Assembly: GCF_002009425.1 (NCBI RefSeq)
Contig: NZ_CP019936.1
Span: 4,699,297 to 4,763,296 of the forward strand
Length of the DNA: 64,000 bases
Reading direction: 5' to 3'
Source of the DNA: Thiosocius teredinicola
Lineage (GTDB): Bacteria; Pseudomonadota; Gammaproteobacteria; Chromatiales; Chromatiaceae
Part shown: one piece after another, positions 23,447 through 32,779 of the stretch
Layout: each line of letters starts with the position of its first letter
Position numbering within the stretch: position 1 is the first letter of the stretch
Notes under the pieces: model-generated
Told to the model about the DNA's origin: nothing
Databases searched by the model: none
The model's input: only the letters and a program-made list of their open reading frames with translations
Translations under genes and position numbers: made by a program

Positions 23447-25592
23447 GACTTCCAGTCGGTCGGACATGTAGATCATGTGGACCTTTCGCCGCCTGCCTGT
23501 CAGGCGGTTTTTTTATGTGTGACGCCGAATCGTCACGCGCCGCGCCGGAGCCAGCCGCGCTATCCAACAACCCGGAACGATCGTCGATCAATGACCGCAT
23601 CGCACTCTGGATGTAGGCGGTCAGATCGGAAGCGTACTCGGAACTATCAGTGTCGCCGTGGGCAACGAACTGCGGGGCCGGCGACAAGCGATAGCTGCCC
23701 AGTTGAGGGTCACCCTGGGGCGGCTTGACGAACAGCTCGCCGCCGCGCAGCAGTGCGACCGTCTGGTCGCTGCCCGAGGGCTTGATAACGCCGAACCCTT
23801 GATCGCCCTGCGGCAGGGCAAGCAGGTCTCGGCCCCAGCATTGGTGCACGAAAGGCTCGCCCAGCAGGCTGACGACCGTCGGTACGACATCCGTCTGTGA
23901 GGCGACGGTATGGTTGACGGCGCCGTAGGTCTCTCGGATACCGGGGCCGAGAATCAACATCGGCACACGAAACCGCAGCAGGTCGATTTCCGAAAGCTGT
24001 TGTGCAACCGAGAAACCGTGATCGCCGACGACCACGAATACCGTATCCTGGTACCAGGGCTGGTTCTTGACCTGATCAAAGAAACGCCCCAAGGCCCAAT
24101 CCGAATAGCGTTGTGCCGTCAGGTGCTCGTCCAGATCGCCGAAGCCGGTAACCCGGTCTACCGGCAGGTCTGCCGGCAAGGCGTAGGGCGTATGGTTGGA
24201 TAGCGTCTGCAGCACCGCATAAAACGGCTTATCTGCCGGCAGTGCGTTCAGTTCCTTTGCGGCACGATCGAACATGTCCTGGTCGGATACCCCCCAGGTT
24301 TCGTCGATGAACACCGGGTTCTCGTAGTCGTCGCGACCAACGAAGTTCGTCATTCCCTGGTTTCGAAAAAAGCCTTCTTGGTTGTCCCAGGCAAAATGTC
24401 CGTTGTAGACATAGAGATCATTGAATCCGCGCTCGCGCAGCACCGCCGGCAAACCGGAAAACTGATGTTGCCCCTCGGGTTGCTGCATCAGGTACTCGAA
24501 GCCCGGCAGATTGGGGAAACACGCGACCGTCGCGAACATCCCCTGGTGCGTATGGGTTCCGTTGGAGAAGAAGCGGTCGAAGAGCAGGCCCTGCTGGGCA
24601 AGCCGGTCGAAGTGCGGCGTCACGCCCTGGTCGTTGCCCAATGCGCCGGTGAAGGCACCCGAGAAACTCTCCATGATGATCAGCACGATGTTCTTCGGCG
24701 CACGCGGCAGGCGGTTCAGCGGCGTGTGCCTGCGCAGCACAGGATAATCAGCCAACCCGATAAGCTCATCGCGCGGTGTCAGCAGCAAGTTGCGCAGGCG
24801 CGTCGTCGCGTCGACCTCAGGCAGGCGGTCGAGCCACTCGCGCCCTTTCTGATCGTTGATATCGTTGGCCGCCTTAGCCAGCGTATAGCTGCCATTCAAC
24901 GCAAGATGGTTGGCGAACAAGTGGGCGCTATGGAAGGCGTCGCCCCAACGCAGCGGCGGCCCGGAACGCAAGGTACCGCGACCGCCGGCCACGGCCAGCG
25001 CCAGCACCACGATGAATACCGGGATGCGCAGCAGCGGCCTATAGCGCATCGCCGCCCAGCCGGTGGTCCAGCGATTGAGCAACACCAGCAGGTAGGCATA
25101 AACGGTGCAGAGAAACACCCATATCAACAGGTAGCGAACCACGGGAAAACCGTGCCACAGCATGCTGCTGACTGTTGCGGGATCTTCCTGCATGTAGTGG
25201 ATGGCGATGCTGTTCAGTCGGGTATGGAACTGACGGTAGAACTCCGGTTCGACGACGCCGGCGAACAGCGTGAGGCTACCGACCGCGATCAACCACCCCA
25301 GGGCCACACGGCGCCTGCGCAAACCGCCGGGCAACAGCAAGGCGATCACTAGCGGTGATGCGAGCACGCAGGCCACGATCAGGTCGAAGCGAACGCCGAC
25401 CGCGAACGCCGTAACGATATCAGCGACCGGAATAGCGGCAGCCAGATCTCGGTTGAGGTATAGCAGCAAGCCTCGCAGCCCTGCAGCGAGCAGCAGGTAA
25501 ACGGCGACGTAGCCGAACAGGAACAGCGCATCTCCCGCCTCGGGCGGCAGGCTGCGTGGTGTGGATTTCATGGGCGATTGTTCAAAAGCCAT
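23412..25592 (-). CDS. LtaS-type sulfatase / phosphoglycerol or phosphoethanolamine transferase family membrane protein
   Basis: A 726-residue protein with five N-terminal transmembrane helices (to about residue 200) and a periplasmic alkaline-phosphatase-fold domain. Metal and nucleophile elements are visible: NIVLIIMESFSGAF, FFSNGTHTHQGMFA (Thr nucleophile candidate) and FVVVGDHGFSV. Family members transfer phosphoglycerol or phosphoethanolamine groups to cell-surface polymers. The start at 25592 overlaps the upstream NHL gene stop by 11 bp; ATG 25571 is equally possible. The last about 55 residues are low-complexity and run through the terminator and end of the convergent lipoprotein gene. 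Confidence 0.88.
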   Translation of the reverse strand: MAFEQSPMKSTPRSLPPEAGDALFLFGYVAVYLLLAAGLRGLLLYLNRDLAAAIPVADIVTAFAVGVRFDLIVACVLASPLVIALLLPGGLRRRRVALGWLIAVGSLTLFAGVVEPEFYRQFHTRLNSIAIHYMQEDPATVSSMLWHGFPVVRYLLIWVFLCTVYAYLLVLLNRWTTGWAAMRYRPLLRIPVFIVVLALAVAGGRGTLRSGPPLRWGDAFHSAHLFANHLALNGSYTLAKAANDINDQKGREWLDRLPEVDATTRLRNLLLTPRDELIGLADYPVLRRHTPLNRLPRAPKNIVLIIMESFSGAFTGALGNDQGVTPHFDRLAQQGLLFDRFFSNGTHTHQGMFATVACFPNLPGFEYLMQQPEGQHQFSGLPAVLRERGFNDLYVYNGHFAWDNQEGFFRNQGMTNFVGRDDYENPVFIDETWGVSDQDMFDRAAKELNALPADKPFYAVLQTLSNHTPYALPADLPVDRVTGFGDLDEHLTAQRYSDWALGRFFDQVKNQPWYQDTVFVVVGDHGFSVAQQLSEIDLLRFRVPMLILGPGIRETYGAVNHTVASQTDVVPTVVSLLGEPFVHQCWGRDLLALPQGDQGFGVIKPSGSDQTVALLRGGELFVKPPQGDPQLGSYRLSPAPQFVAHGDTDSSEYASDLTAYIQSAMRSLIDDRSGLLDSAAGSGAARDDSASHIKKPPDRQAAKGPHDLHVRPTGSLTVPIQYGSRG
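23489..23514 (+). terminator. Rho-independent terminator of the lipoprotein gene
   Basis: A CCGCCTG/CAGGCGG stem with a 5-nt loop is followed by seven T residues (23508-23514). It lies inside the predicted 3' coding end of the opposite-strand sulfatase gene. Confidence 0.85.
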
Positions 25593-26418
25593 CGATTTTC
25601 AGAATGCGGTTGCGACGTTGTTCGGCAAGGTAGTAGGCGCCGTCGTCGCCCAACAACACGGTCTGCGGCGAACGCAGGTTGCGCGCGATAACATCGACCC
25701 GGCCGTCGCGATAGCGCAGGAGGCGGCCGAAGTTCGTACGATCCTCAGTGATCAGCACCGAACCATCGTCGATGCAATTGAGGTACGCCGGATGAGTCAG
25801 GCCGGCGACGACCTGGGTGCGTTGTCCACCGGCCAGGCGCCACAGCGCATGCTCGTTCTTTTCGACGAAGTAGATGTCGCCGTCCGGCCCCTGGCAGACA
25901 CCCTCGGCCTCGGTCAGGTTCCTGGCTAAGACGTCGACCTTGTGTTGGGAGGGGTCGATTCGCAGCAGGCGACCGTCGCCCTTCTTGTCTTCGATCACCA
26001 GCAGGCGACCATGGTCCTCGGCGATGCCCTCTGCGGAATCCGCGCCCTGTATATCGGCAAGCTTGCCATTGCGGTATGCCAGTACGGCATCCGGACCGGT
26101 TTCGCTGGTGATGTAGAGCGTGTCGTCGATCATCAACAGCCCGTCGGGCTTGTTGAGGCCATCCACTACGGTTCGATAGTCACCGTCGTGGATGCGAACC
26201 AGGCTGCCTTGGCCGCGGGTGCGTTCGAGCGTGGCATACAGGTCACCGTCCGGCGTGAACGCCAAAGCGGACACCGAGGGCAGGTCGCCCGCAACGATGG
26301 CGTAGTGGAAACCTTTCTCTAGAAGTGGCGGGCCAAAGAAATAGTACGAGGCGCCCGCGCCCAACGAGACAATGAGCAGTGCAGAGGCAACCATCCAACG
26401 CATACGGCGTCGTTTCAT
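25582..26418 (-). CDS. NHL/SMP-30-like beta-propeller protein, membrane-anchored
   Basis: About 278 residues with an N-terminal anchor (MRWMVASALLIVSLGAGASY). Six blade-like repeats follow, each containing a strand pattern such as ALAFTPDGDLYATLERT, GLLMIDDTLYITSETG, GIAEDHGRLLVIEDKKGDG and GPDGDIYFVEKNE. This matches gluconolactonase/SMP-30 or NHL propellers. Such proteins hydrolyse lactones or just bind ligands; active-site metal residues are not obvious. It is translationally coupled to the sulfatase gene, so it may assist the same surface modification. Confidence 0.8.
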   Translation of the reverse strand: MKRRRMRWMVASALLIVSLGAGASYYFFGPPLLEKGFHYAIVAGDLPSVSALAFTPDGDLYATLERTRGQGSLVRIHDGDYRTVVDGLNKPDGLLMIDDTLYITSETGPDAVLAYRNGKLADIQGADSAEGIAEDHGRLLVIEDKKGDGRLLRIDPSQHKVDVLARNLTEAEGVCQGPDGDIYFVEKNEHALWRLAGGQRTQVVAGLTHPAYLNCIDDGSVLITEDRTNFGRLLRYRDGRVDVIARNLRSPQTVLLGDDGAYYLAEQRRNRILKIDGF

Positions 26419-26594
26419 ATTCACCGTTTGCCGGTTCTCCCTCGTGACGATGTACAGCAACGCTAGTCAAACAACCCGCTCAGCCGGGTCTGACCGTACC
26501 TTGCCGGTGGCGGCTTAATTCTTCCTTAAGCGCACCCAGGCAGATTGCGTCGCTGAATGGTTACCCCTGGATTCGCCGAGGACCTCTCCAAGCC

Positions 26595-27365
26595 GTGGAT
26601 ACCTGCAAATCGATTGCGCCGAATGCTGTCTGGGCGCACAAGCGCTTCACATTGGCCGAGCTGGCGATCTGGCCCACCGTTGTCTACTTCTACACGCTCG
26701 CCGTCCTTCACATCGGTGGCGGCGACGAGTGGATCGTTTCGGCTTTTTATGATCCGCAGCGGCATGTGTTTCCACTGAAACACAACTTCTGGACGCAAAC
26801 GGTCATGCATGACGGCGGTCATGAGCTGATGCTTGTCGTCGGGATCGTGCTTTTGGCTGTCCTGGCGGCAGCAATGCGTATTCAACGCTGGCGACACCTT
26901 AGGCGGCCACTCACGTTCATCGTGCTGTCGATGGCGGCCTGCGTCATTACCATTAACCTCGGCAAGCAGGTCACAAACATGGATTGTCCGTGGGACCTGA
27001 CAGAATTCGGTGGCCAACGTGTGCACTACTCGCTGTTGCAAGACAAGCCGGATGACGCCCCACGCGGTCATTGCTTTCCCGGCGGTCACAGCTCATCGGG
27101 ATTCGCCCTGTTCGCGCTGTTCTTCGTCGCGCGTTGCTACGGTTACCGCCGACCCTCGATTGCGCTCTTACCCGCATTTGCCATCGGCGGGAGTTTTGCG
27201 CTCGATCAATGGGCGCGCGGTGCACACTTCCCATCGCACGACATAACAACAGCCTATATCTGTTGGATGATTGCATTGACCGCGTACTGGCGCCTTTACT
27301 CCAGGGCGCCTCAGCCCGTATCGCCCGTCAAAAAGGAGCTGGGGGAGCTTGACGACTATCAATGA
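26595..27365 (+). CDS. PAP2-superfamily membrane phosphatase
   Basis: A 256-residue inner-membrane protein starting at GTG 26595 (GAGG 13 nt upstream). Five to six hydrophobic helices carry the PAP2 triad in periplasm-facing loops: KQVTNMDCPWDL (motif 1), CFPGGHSSSGFALFALFF (motif 2, with the catalytic His) and ARGAHFPSHDITT (motif 3). The Asp/Cys-rich PWDL variant resembles lipid A or undecaprenyl-pyrophosphate phosphatases. The divergent neighbours (LtaS-type transferase and NHL propeller) point to envelope lipid remodelling. The substrate is unknown. Confidence 0.85.
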   Translation: MDTCKSIAPNAVWAHKRFTLAELAIWPTVVYFYTLAVLHIGGGDEWIVSAFYDPQRHVFPLKHNFWTQTVMHDGGHELMLVVGIVLLAVLAAAMRIQRWRHLRRPLTFIVLSMAACVITINLGKQVTNMDCPWDLTEFGGQRVHYSLLQDKPDDAPRGHCFPGGHSSSGFALFALFFVARCYGYRRPSIALLPAFAIGGSFALDQWARGAHFPSHDITTAYICWMIALTAYWRLYSRAPQPVSPVKKELGELDDYQ

Positions 27366-27445
27366 GTTCCGTCCAACCGCCGTGCTAGCTTTGCGAGCTG
27401 GCGTTCGCCGTATGCGCGAACCGGATTTCCTTGGGGAGGGAAGAC

Positions 27446-29167
27446 ATGGATCTTGTTCGCAGGTCCGGCGGTATCATTTGTGTGTGCCTGTGCTTGCTGG
27501 TACCCGCCGCCTGGGCAACTAACGCTCCAGAAGAGGCAAGCCTCCCGCCAATCGATGCCGAATCCCACTACCAGGCCGAGTTGGGGATTTCCGAGTACAA
27601 AGAGACCGCCAGCGAGCGCCCGGTCGATAAATCGGTCACCCGCCTGAGCGAACGCAAAGGGCCGGTTTCGACGACCGATCACAGCAAGCTCAAGGAACTG
27701 CAGGGACCGTTCGCCAGCGGGCCGGAAGTCACCAAGGCGTGCCTATCGTGTCACAACGAGGCCGGGCACCAGTTCGCCAAGAACAAGCACTGGACCTGGC
27801 ACTACGAGCACCCGGTCACCGGTCAGCAGCTCGGCAAGGGGGTGCTGATCAACAACTTCTGCACCAATGCACGCGGCAACGAGGGCATGTGCGCACAATG
27901 CCACGCCGGCTACGGCATGGCCGACATCAAGACCTACGATTTCAACGATCACAACAACATGGATTGTTTGATCTGCCACGAATCGACCGGCACCTACTAC
28001 AAGACACCGCCGACGCAAGGCAACAAGGCCTGCTCGGTGATGTTCGAGGGCAAACCGGCGATTGACCTTAACAGGGTTGCGCAGAGCGTGACGCTGCCCG
28101 GGCGCAACAACTGCGGCGCCTGCCACTTCTACGGCGGCGGCGGCGACAACGTCAAGCATGGCGACCTGTCATCGGTGTTGTTCAAACCGAGCCGCGATAT
28201 CGACGTGCACATGGGCGAGGACGGCGAAAACTTCTCGTGCATCATCTGCCACGTCGGCGAGGGCCACGAGTGGTCCGGCAGCCGCTACAACATGGTCGGT
28301 AAAGATACCAAGGGCACCGGTAAGCCCGGCATGCCGCGCGATACCGCGACCTGCGAAAGCTGCCATGGACACGACCCGCACCCGGCGAGCCTGACCGGTA
28401 TCAAGCTCAACGATCATACCGATCGCGTCGCCTGCGAAAGCTGTCATATCCCCACTTATGCGCGCGGCGGCGTTGCCACCAAGACGGATTGGGACTGGCG
28501 TACTGCCGGCCGCCTGAAAGACGGCGAAGGTTTCAAGCTCGAAGGCTACACACAGGGCGACGGCAAACACCGCCACACCTACAAATCGATCAAGGGTACG
28601 TTCGAGTACGGTGAGAACCTGCAACCGAGCTACGCCTGGTTCAACGGCGTCGTCGACTACACGACGATCGACACCAAGTTCGATGACAGCAAGCCGGTCA
28701 TCATCAATCAACCGCTGGGCTCGGCCGATGACCCGAACGCACGCATCTGGCCGTTCAAGAAGATGCACACGGTGCAACCTTACGACAAGGGCAACAAGAC
28801 GCTCGTGTATATGCACCTGTGGGGCAACGACCCGGATGCGTTCTGGGGGAACTACAACTTTGAACGCGCCATCAACCGCGGCATGGCCGATGACAACATT
28901 CCCTACAGCGGCGAGTACGGCTTCATCGAAACGTATTCGTATTGGCCGATCAATCACATGGTCGCGCCGAAAGAGAAGGCCCTGGGCTGCGCCGAGTGCC
29001 ATTCGCGGCAAGGTCGCCTGAAAGACCTCGAAGGATTCTACATGCCGGGGCGCGACCGCAGCGTCTGGCTCGATCGCATCGGCATCTTCGCCATGCTTGC
29101 TGCGCTTGCCGGGATTCTGCTGCACGCCCTGTTGCGCCTGACGTTCCGCGCCAAGAGGAAACACTGA
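27446..29167 (+). CDS. Octaheme c-type cytochrome, tetrathionate reductase (OTR) family
   Basis: A 573-residue periplasmic cytochrome. ATG 27446 follows GGGGAGGG and starts a signal peptide (VRRSGGIICVCLCLLVPAAW). Eight CXXCH motifs are present: CLSCH, CAQCH, CLICH, CGACH, CIICH, CESCH, CESCH and CAECH. Their order and the insert between haems 3 and 4 fit octaheme tetrathionate reductase-family proteins. A C-terminal helix (IGIFAMLAALAGILLHALL) should tether it to the membrane. Its stop codon overlaps the start of the cytochrome b gene by one base. OTR homologues reduce tetrathionate, nitrite and hydroxylamine in vitro; the native substrate here is uncertain. Confidence 0.9.
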   Translation: MDLVRRSGGIICVCLCLLVPAAWATNAPEEASLPPIDAESHYQAELGISEYKETASERPVDKSVTRLSERKGPVSTTDHSKLKELQGPFASGPEVTKACLSCHNEAGHQFAKNKHWTWHYEHPVTGQQLGKGVLINNFCTNARGNEGMCAQCHAGYGMADIKTYDFNDHNNMDCLICHESTGTYYKTPPTQGNKACSVMFEGKPAIDLNRVAQSVTLPGRNNCGACHFYGGGGDNVKHGDLSSVLFKPSRDIDVHMGEDGENFSCIICHVGEGHEWSGSRYNMVGKDTKGTGKPGMPRDTATCESCHGHDPHPASLTGIKLNDHTDRVACESCHIPTYARGGVATKTDWDWRTAGRLKDGEGFKLEGYTQGDGKHRHTYKSIKGTFEYGENLQPSYAWFNGVVDYTTIDTKFDDSKPVIINQPLGSADDPNARIWPFKKMHTVQPYDKGNKTLVYMHLWGNDPDAFWGNYNFERAINRGMADDNIPYSGEYGFIETYSYWPINHMVAPKEKALGCAECHSRQGRLKDLEGFYMPGRDRSVWLDRIGIFAMLAALAGILLHALLRLTFRAKRKH

Positions 29168-29823
29168 TGGCCACACACAAGGTTCTGATCTTCAACCGTT
29201 TCGAGCGCTTTTGGCACTGGACACAGGCCACCGCGATCTTCGCGTTGTTGTTCACCGGCTTCGGTATCCACGGCCTGCATGACCAGGGCGACTTCGGCAC
29301 GCAGGTCACAGTACATGTGGTTGCCGCACTGTACCTGATGGTGCTCTGGGTGTTCGCGATCTTCTGGCACCTGACGACCGGCACCTGGCGGCACTATGTG
29401 CCGACCACGCAGGGCCTGTTCAAAGTTGCACGCTATTACGCCGTCGACATCTTCAAAGGTGCCGACCATCCCTATCGCAAGCACTTCTGGCGCAAGCACA
29501 ACCCGCTGCAGGCACTTACCTACCTTGCGCTGAAGGTCGTGCTGTTTCCGGTGATCTGGATCTCAGGCCTTGCCTACCTGAGCTATGGGCTGTGGTCGCA
29601 GGGCGCAGCCACCAATGCCGGGCTGACCTGGGTGGCCTTGGTGCACACCGCCGCAGCGTTCGCGATGGCGGTCTTCATCATTCTGCACATCTACCTGCTG
29701 ACGACCGGCCATTCGTTCCGCGAACACGTGAAGCCAATGGTGACCGGCTACGACGACATCGACCTGAGCGATGCCGAGGCCGCGTATCTGAAACAGGACG
29801 AACCGCAGCGAATCCGCCCGTAG
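29167..29823 (+). CDS. Cytochrome b/b561-type membrane subunit
   Basis: A 218-residue inner-membrane protein with four helices. Histidines suited to ligate b haems occur in FERFWHWTQATAIF, QVTVHVVAALYLMVLWVF, LVHTAAAFAMAVFIILHIYL and HLTTG. A cytoplasmic tail follows (HVKPMVTGYDDIDLSDAEAA). Translation is coupled to the octaheme cytochrome by TGATG at 29165. The natural reading is a quinol-oxidising or quinone-reducing anchor that feeds or drains the octaheme protein. Confidence 0.9.
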   Translation: MATHKVLIFNRFERFWHWTQATAIFALLFTGFGIHGLHDQGDFGTQVTVHVVAALYLMVLWVFAIFWHLTTGTWRHYVPTTQGLFKVARYYAVDIFKGADHPYRKHFWRKHNPLQALTYLALKVVLFPVIWISGLAYLSYGLWSQGAATNAGLTWVALVHTAAAFAMAVFIILHIYLLTTGHSFREHVKPMVTGYDDIDLSDAEAAYLKQDEPQRIRP

Positions 29824-29869
29824 CGCCCGCACGAACGGGTGGCACACGGCCACCTGCGGCAAGGTGGCG

Positions 29870-31951
29870 TTACAGGATGAAGCCTATGAGCGCGAGAATG
29901 GTTATGGCGGCCTCACCCCACAGTTGGATCTCCAATTGCGGACCCAGGCTGGAATAGACCGTAGCCGTCGGATCACGCAGCGTATAGTCGGCCAATTCGC
30001 GAAGCGTCGTCGAATGCCCGGCGAATTCGGCAAACCTCTGTGGCTCGACATGTTCGGCCAATGACTTGTAGCGATACTCGACAAGCAGTTCGTTGCCAAC
30101 CTGCGTTATCTCACGGGAGAAGGTGAAAGCTGCATCGTCTACCGTGTCGCGTTGGCTTTCGAACTGCCAACCGTCTGGCAACTTCACGCGTACCGTGTGC
30201 TTGACTTCCACCGGGTGCACCAGCGAGAACGGCATGGTGCGCAGCGTTTCCGGCGATACGTCATCCGTGTTGTCGAGAATCGTGAACGGCGTTATCGGCA
30301 CCTCGTGCAAGCCGCTTTCGGACTGCCAGACGTCGGGCAAGCGATAGTGCTCGACCAGTTTCACACGGTTGAGCCTGGCATCATCTTCGATCGACAGATC
30401 CTGCGTTGCATCGGCGCCGCCGAACGCATTCGACGTGTACTGCCGGTATTCCTCGGCAAGCTGTGGCACGCCTTTTTCGTCTAGCTCGGCCCGCGTATCT
30501 TCGGCGTAGTAATAGTCGTAGTGGGTTTCTATCGCGAGGTCGGCGGACGGCTGCCCGGTGTGGCTGAGATCAATCCGCTCGATGACCTCGACATGGTCGT
30601 AGACCGGGCCGCTCTCGTCCATTGCAGTGAGCTGCGTGGTCGTCGGTGTCAGCGTCAGTGCATAGTTGAGTTCAGGTTGGTACAGCGTATCGATCCGCTG
30701 ACTTTGATGGAGTCGCTTGGGGTCGACCCAGTGTTGCTTGCCTTCCAGCAGGATAGTGACGATGACATCGTCGAAGGCCTGGAGGGAGGGCAGTGCGTCG
30801 GGCAGGGTCTTGCCGCGTTCCGTATGCACCATCGCTGGATATGCTTCGATGTCGAGGCTGCGCAGCAGTGAGACCAGCAACACAGCCTTATCTCGACGGC
30901 TCGCAACGCCTTTTTCCAGTATCGCGTTAGGTGTCAGCGGCGAAGCCGGTAGCGGCGCCAACGGCTGTTCATCATTGGCAATCTGCTGCTGTACATAGGT
31001 GACCGCAGCGCTGGCCTGGTCCAGCGGCGTCGCAGCAGGTTTGCGAATCTGTTCGATCAATGCGGCAAGCTGTTCACCGGAAGCGCTGTCAGTACGAAAC
31101 ATGGGTTCGAAGGCGCCGGCCACCCCGGCCCAGGTCAGTTCATCGCCAACGGTCACCGAGGGATAGGGGTCGTACCAGCCCGGTGCGTCTTCTTCTATTG
31201 TGACCGGCACGGTGTTCAAGGCAGTCCAGGTGCAGTCCTTGACGGCCTTGTGTTGTACGCAATTGGGCGAAATATCGGTGTTGTGCTGACGCATGCCGAG
31301 GCTGCGCACGTTCGGCCAGAGCAAACGGTAGAAGACATTGGCGACCGGTTCTTCGAATTTAAACGCGAGTTTTTCGGAGAATCTGCCAGCGTAGACGGGA
31401 TGCTCAGATACCACGCTATAGCTGTACTCGACGACGTCGCCAACGCGTACGTCGTCGAGTTGGATTCGCAATGTAGAGGGTGAAGCGCCTTCGGCGGGCT
31501 CAATGTGCGTATTCCCCAGCGCACTGGCAGTCTGGTAGACAATCTCGCCGTCGCGATGAATGACCAAACGGTGAACCTTGGCTGTTTCGAACTCGGGATG
31601 GAAGGGCACGGCAATCGTCGAAATGGCTTCAATACCATCCAGGCTGAGCAATCGCTTGGCATCGTGTGTGAACGCGATGTGGCCGCGATCCGTCACCCGC
31701 CATTGGCGATCGAGCAACAGGTGCTCGACGCCACCTTCGTGCAGCGCCGAAGGCAGCTCGTCAGAGTTCGGAAGCGTAAAAGGAACGTCACTCGCCCACG
31801 TCGGAGTCGCTGCGGCAACATCGGCAAGGGCAGCTTTTGGCATCAACGCCAACGCAAACCATGCGAGACTGCCGACCAGGACAGCGGCTATTCGCCGACG
31901 CAACCCAGATGTGAAAGTAGAGGAAGGGGAAACGAAGCGGGGCTGTTCCAT
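29870..31951 (-). CDS. DUF3857 / transglutaminase-like protein lacking catalytic residues
   Basis: A 693-residue exported protein with a signal peptide (RRIAAVLVGSLAWFALALMP, cleavage near ALAD) and a C-terminal membrane helix (ITILALIGFIL). The N-terminal half is DUF3857 (HRLVIHRDGEIVYQTASAL). The middle is a transglutaminase-core fold. Where the family has GDCKDKA this protein has ASRRDKA, and the FDHV histidine is FDDV, so Cys and His of the triad appear lost. It is therefore probably a binding protein rather than a protease. GGAG precedes the ATG. It is convergent with the cytochrome b gene. Confidence 0.82.
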   Translation of the reverse strand: MEQPRFVSPSSTFTSGLRRRIAAVLVGSLAWFALALMPKAALADVAAATPTWASDVPFTLPNSDELPSALHEGGVEHLLLDRQWRVTDRGHIAFTHDAKRLLSLDGIEAISTIAVPFHPEFETAKVHRLVIHRDGEIVYQTASALGNTHIEPAEGASPSTLRIQLDDVRVGDVVEYSYSVVSEHPVYAGRFSEKLAFKFEEPVANVFYRLLWPNVRSLGMRQHNTDISPNCVQHKAVKDCTWTALNTVPVTIEEDAPGWYDPYPSVTVGDELTWAGVAGAFEPMFRTDSASGEQLAALIEQIRKPAATPLDQASAAVTYVQQQIANDEQPLAPLPASPLTPNAILEKGVASRRDKAVLLVSLLRSLDIEAYPAMVHTERGKTLPDALPSLQAFDDVIVTILLEGKQHWVDPKRLHQSQRIDTLYQPELNYALTLTPTTTQLTAMDESGPVYDHVEVIERIDLSHTGQPSADLAIETHYDYYYAEDTRAELDEKGVPQLAEEYRQYTSNAFGGADATQDLSIEDDARLNRVKLVEHYRLPDVWQSESGLHEVPITPFTILDNTDDVSPETLRTMPFSLVHPVEVKHTVRVKLPDGWQFESQRDTVDDAAFTFSREITQVGNELLVEYRYKSLAEHVEPQRFAEFAGHSTTLRELADYTLRDPTATVYSSLGPQLEIQLWGEAAITILALIGFIL

Positions 31952-32093
31952 GCCGATGATCTCCTACTGATCCGTGCGACCTGACGAAATGAAGAACGCT
32001 CGTGCGCGCTGAACGCAGAGCGGGGTGGGATTGTGCCAGAGTTCACGCCTGGTGTTTAACCAAGATCATATCTGCGTGCACAAAGGCTGCTGT

Positions 32094-32699
32094 TCAATCT
32101 TCTTCGATCAACAGTCTGCCCATGGCGAAGAGTTTCTGTTTGTCCGCATCGCTCAGTCGGGCATACAAGGCCAGTAGTTCACGCATGTCGTCGGGCAGCG
32201 ACTCACAGTAGCCGCTCTCGGCAGGTGATTCGTCCATCGAGCCGCGGCGTTGTTGAGTAAACCTTTCGCACCGCCGCGCCAATCGGTCCGGTATCTCCTT
32301 GAATGGATTCTCACGGTGTTTTGCCAAACGCTCCGGTGTCAGTTGAATGGCGGCGAGCAGGTCCGGCAGGGCACCGCTTTGTTCGGCCTCGTCGACGATC
32401 GTGATCAGATTGCGATGCCGCGTAGCCTGCAGCGAAGACGCCCGCGGCGAACCCACCCCGTAGGTGACCCAACAAGGATCGGCACCGACCGCCTCGCAGA
32501 ACTGCAGGGTTTCCTCGACACCCGGCGTCGAGATACCGGTTTCGAAGTTGTTGATGCGACCGGCGCTCCAGCCGAGCCGTTCGCTCAGGGCACGGCTGTT
32601 GGTTTCCTTGGCCATGATGCGCGCCTGGCGGATGCGCTTGCCGATCTTTTCATAGACGGGATTGCGCTTTTGTTTGCTGGGGGACGCGGCTTTAGGCAT
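32094..32699 (-). CDS. XRE/CI-like helix-turn-helix regulator
   Basis: A 201-residue protein. The N-terminal HTH (IGKRIRQARIMAKETNSRALSER then LGWSAGRINNFETGISTPG) matches Cro/CI-type DNA-binding domains. There is no LexA/CI-type peptidase active site; the C-terminal half is helical and ends in LLALYARLSDADKQKLFAMG. A perfect AATCCAA-5-TTGGATT palindrome lies 28 bp before its start, which suggests autoregulation. It faces away from the tRNA array and could control the array promoter from the same intergenic region. Confidence 0.88.
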   Translation of the reverse strand: MPKAASPSKQKRNPVYEKIGKRIRQARIMAKETNSRALSERLGWSAGRINNFETGISTPGVEETLQFCEAVGADPCWVTYGVGSPRASSLQATRHRNLITIVDEAEQSGALPDLLAAIQLTPERLAKHRENPFKEIPDRLARRCERFTQQRRGSMDESPAESGYCESLPDDMRELLALYARLSDADKQKLFAMGRLLIEED

Positions 32700-32726
32700 G
32701 GGAAGTTCGAGCAGTCATATTCTCGT

Positions 32727-32745
32727 AATCCAAGTTTTTTGGATT
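32727..32745. promoter_or_regulatory. Palindrome, candidate operator of the XRE regulator
   Basis: AATCCAA and TTGGATT are separated by GTTTT. It sits between the regulator gene and the candidate rightward promoter at 32752, so one bound dimer could affect both directions. Confidence 0.5.
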
Positions 32746-32751
32746 TATAGC

Positions 32752-32779
32752 TTGCAATCTCCAAATCTTCGCATACAAT
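32752..32779 (+). promoter_or_regulatory. Candidate promoter reading toward the tRNA array
   Basis: TTGCAA at 32752-32757 and TACAAT at 32774-32779 are 16 nt apart. It reads toward the array, 600 nt away, with no ORF of good quality in between. Confidence 0.4.
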
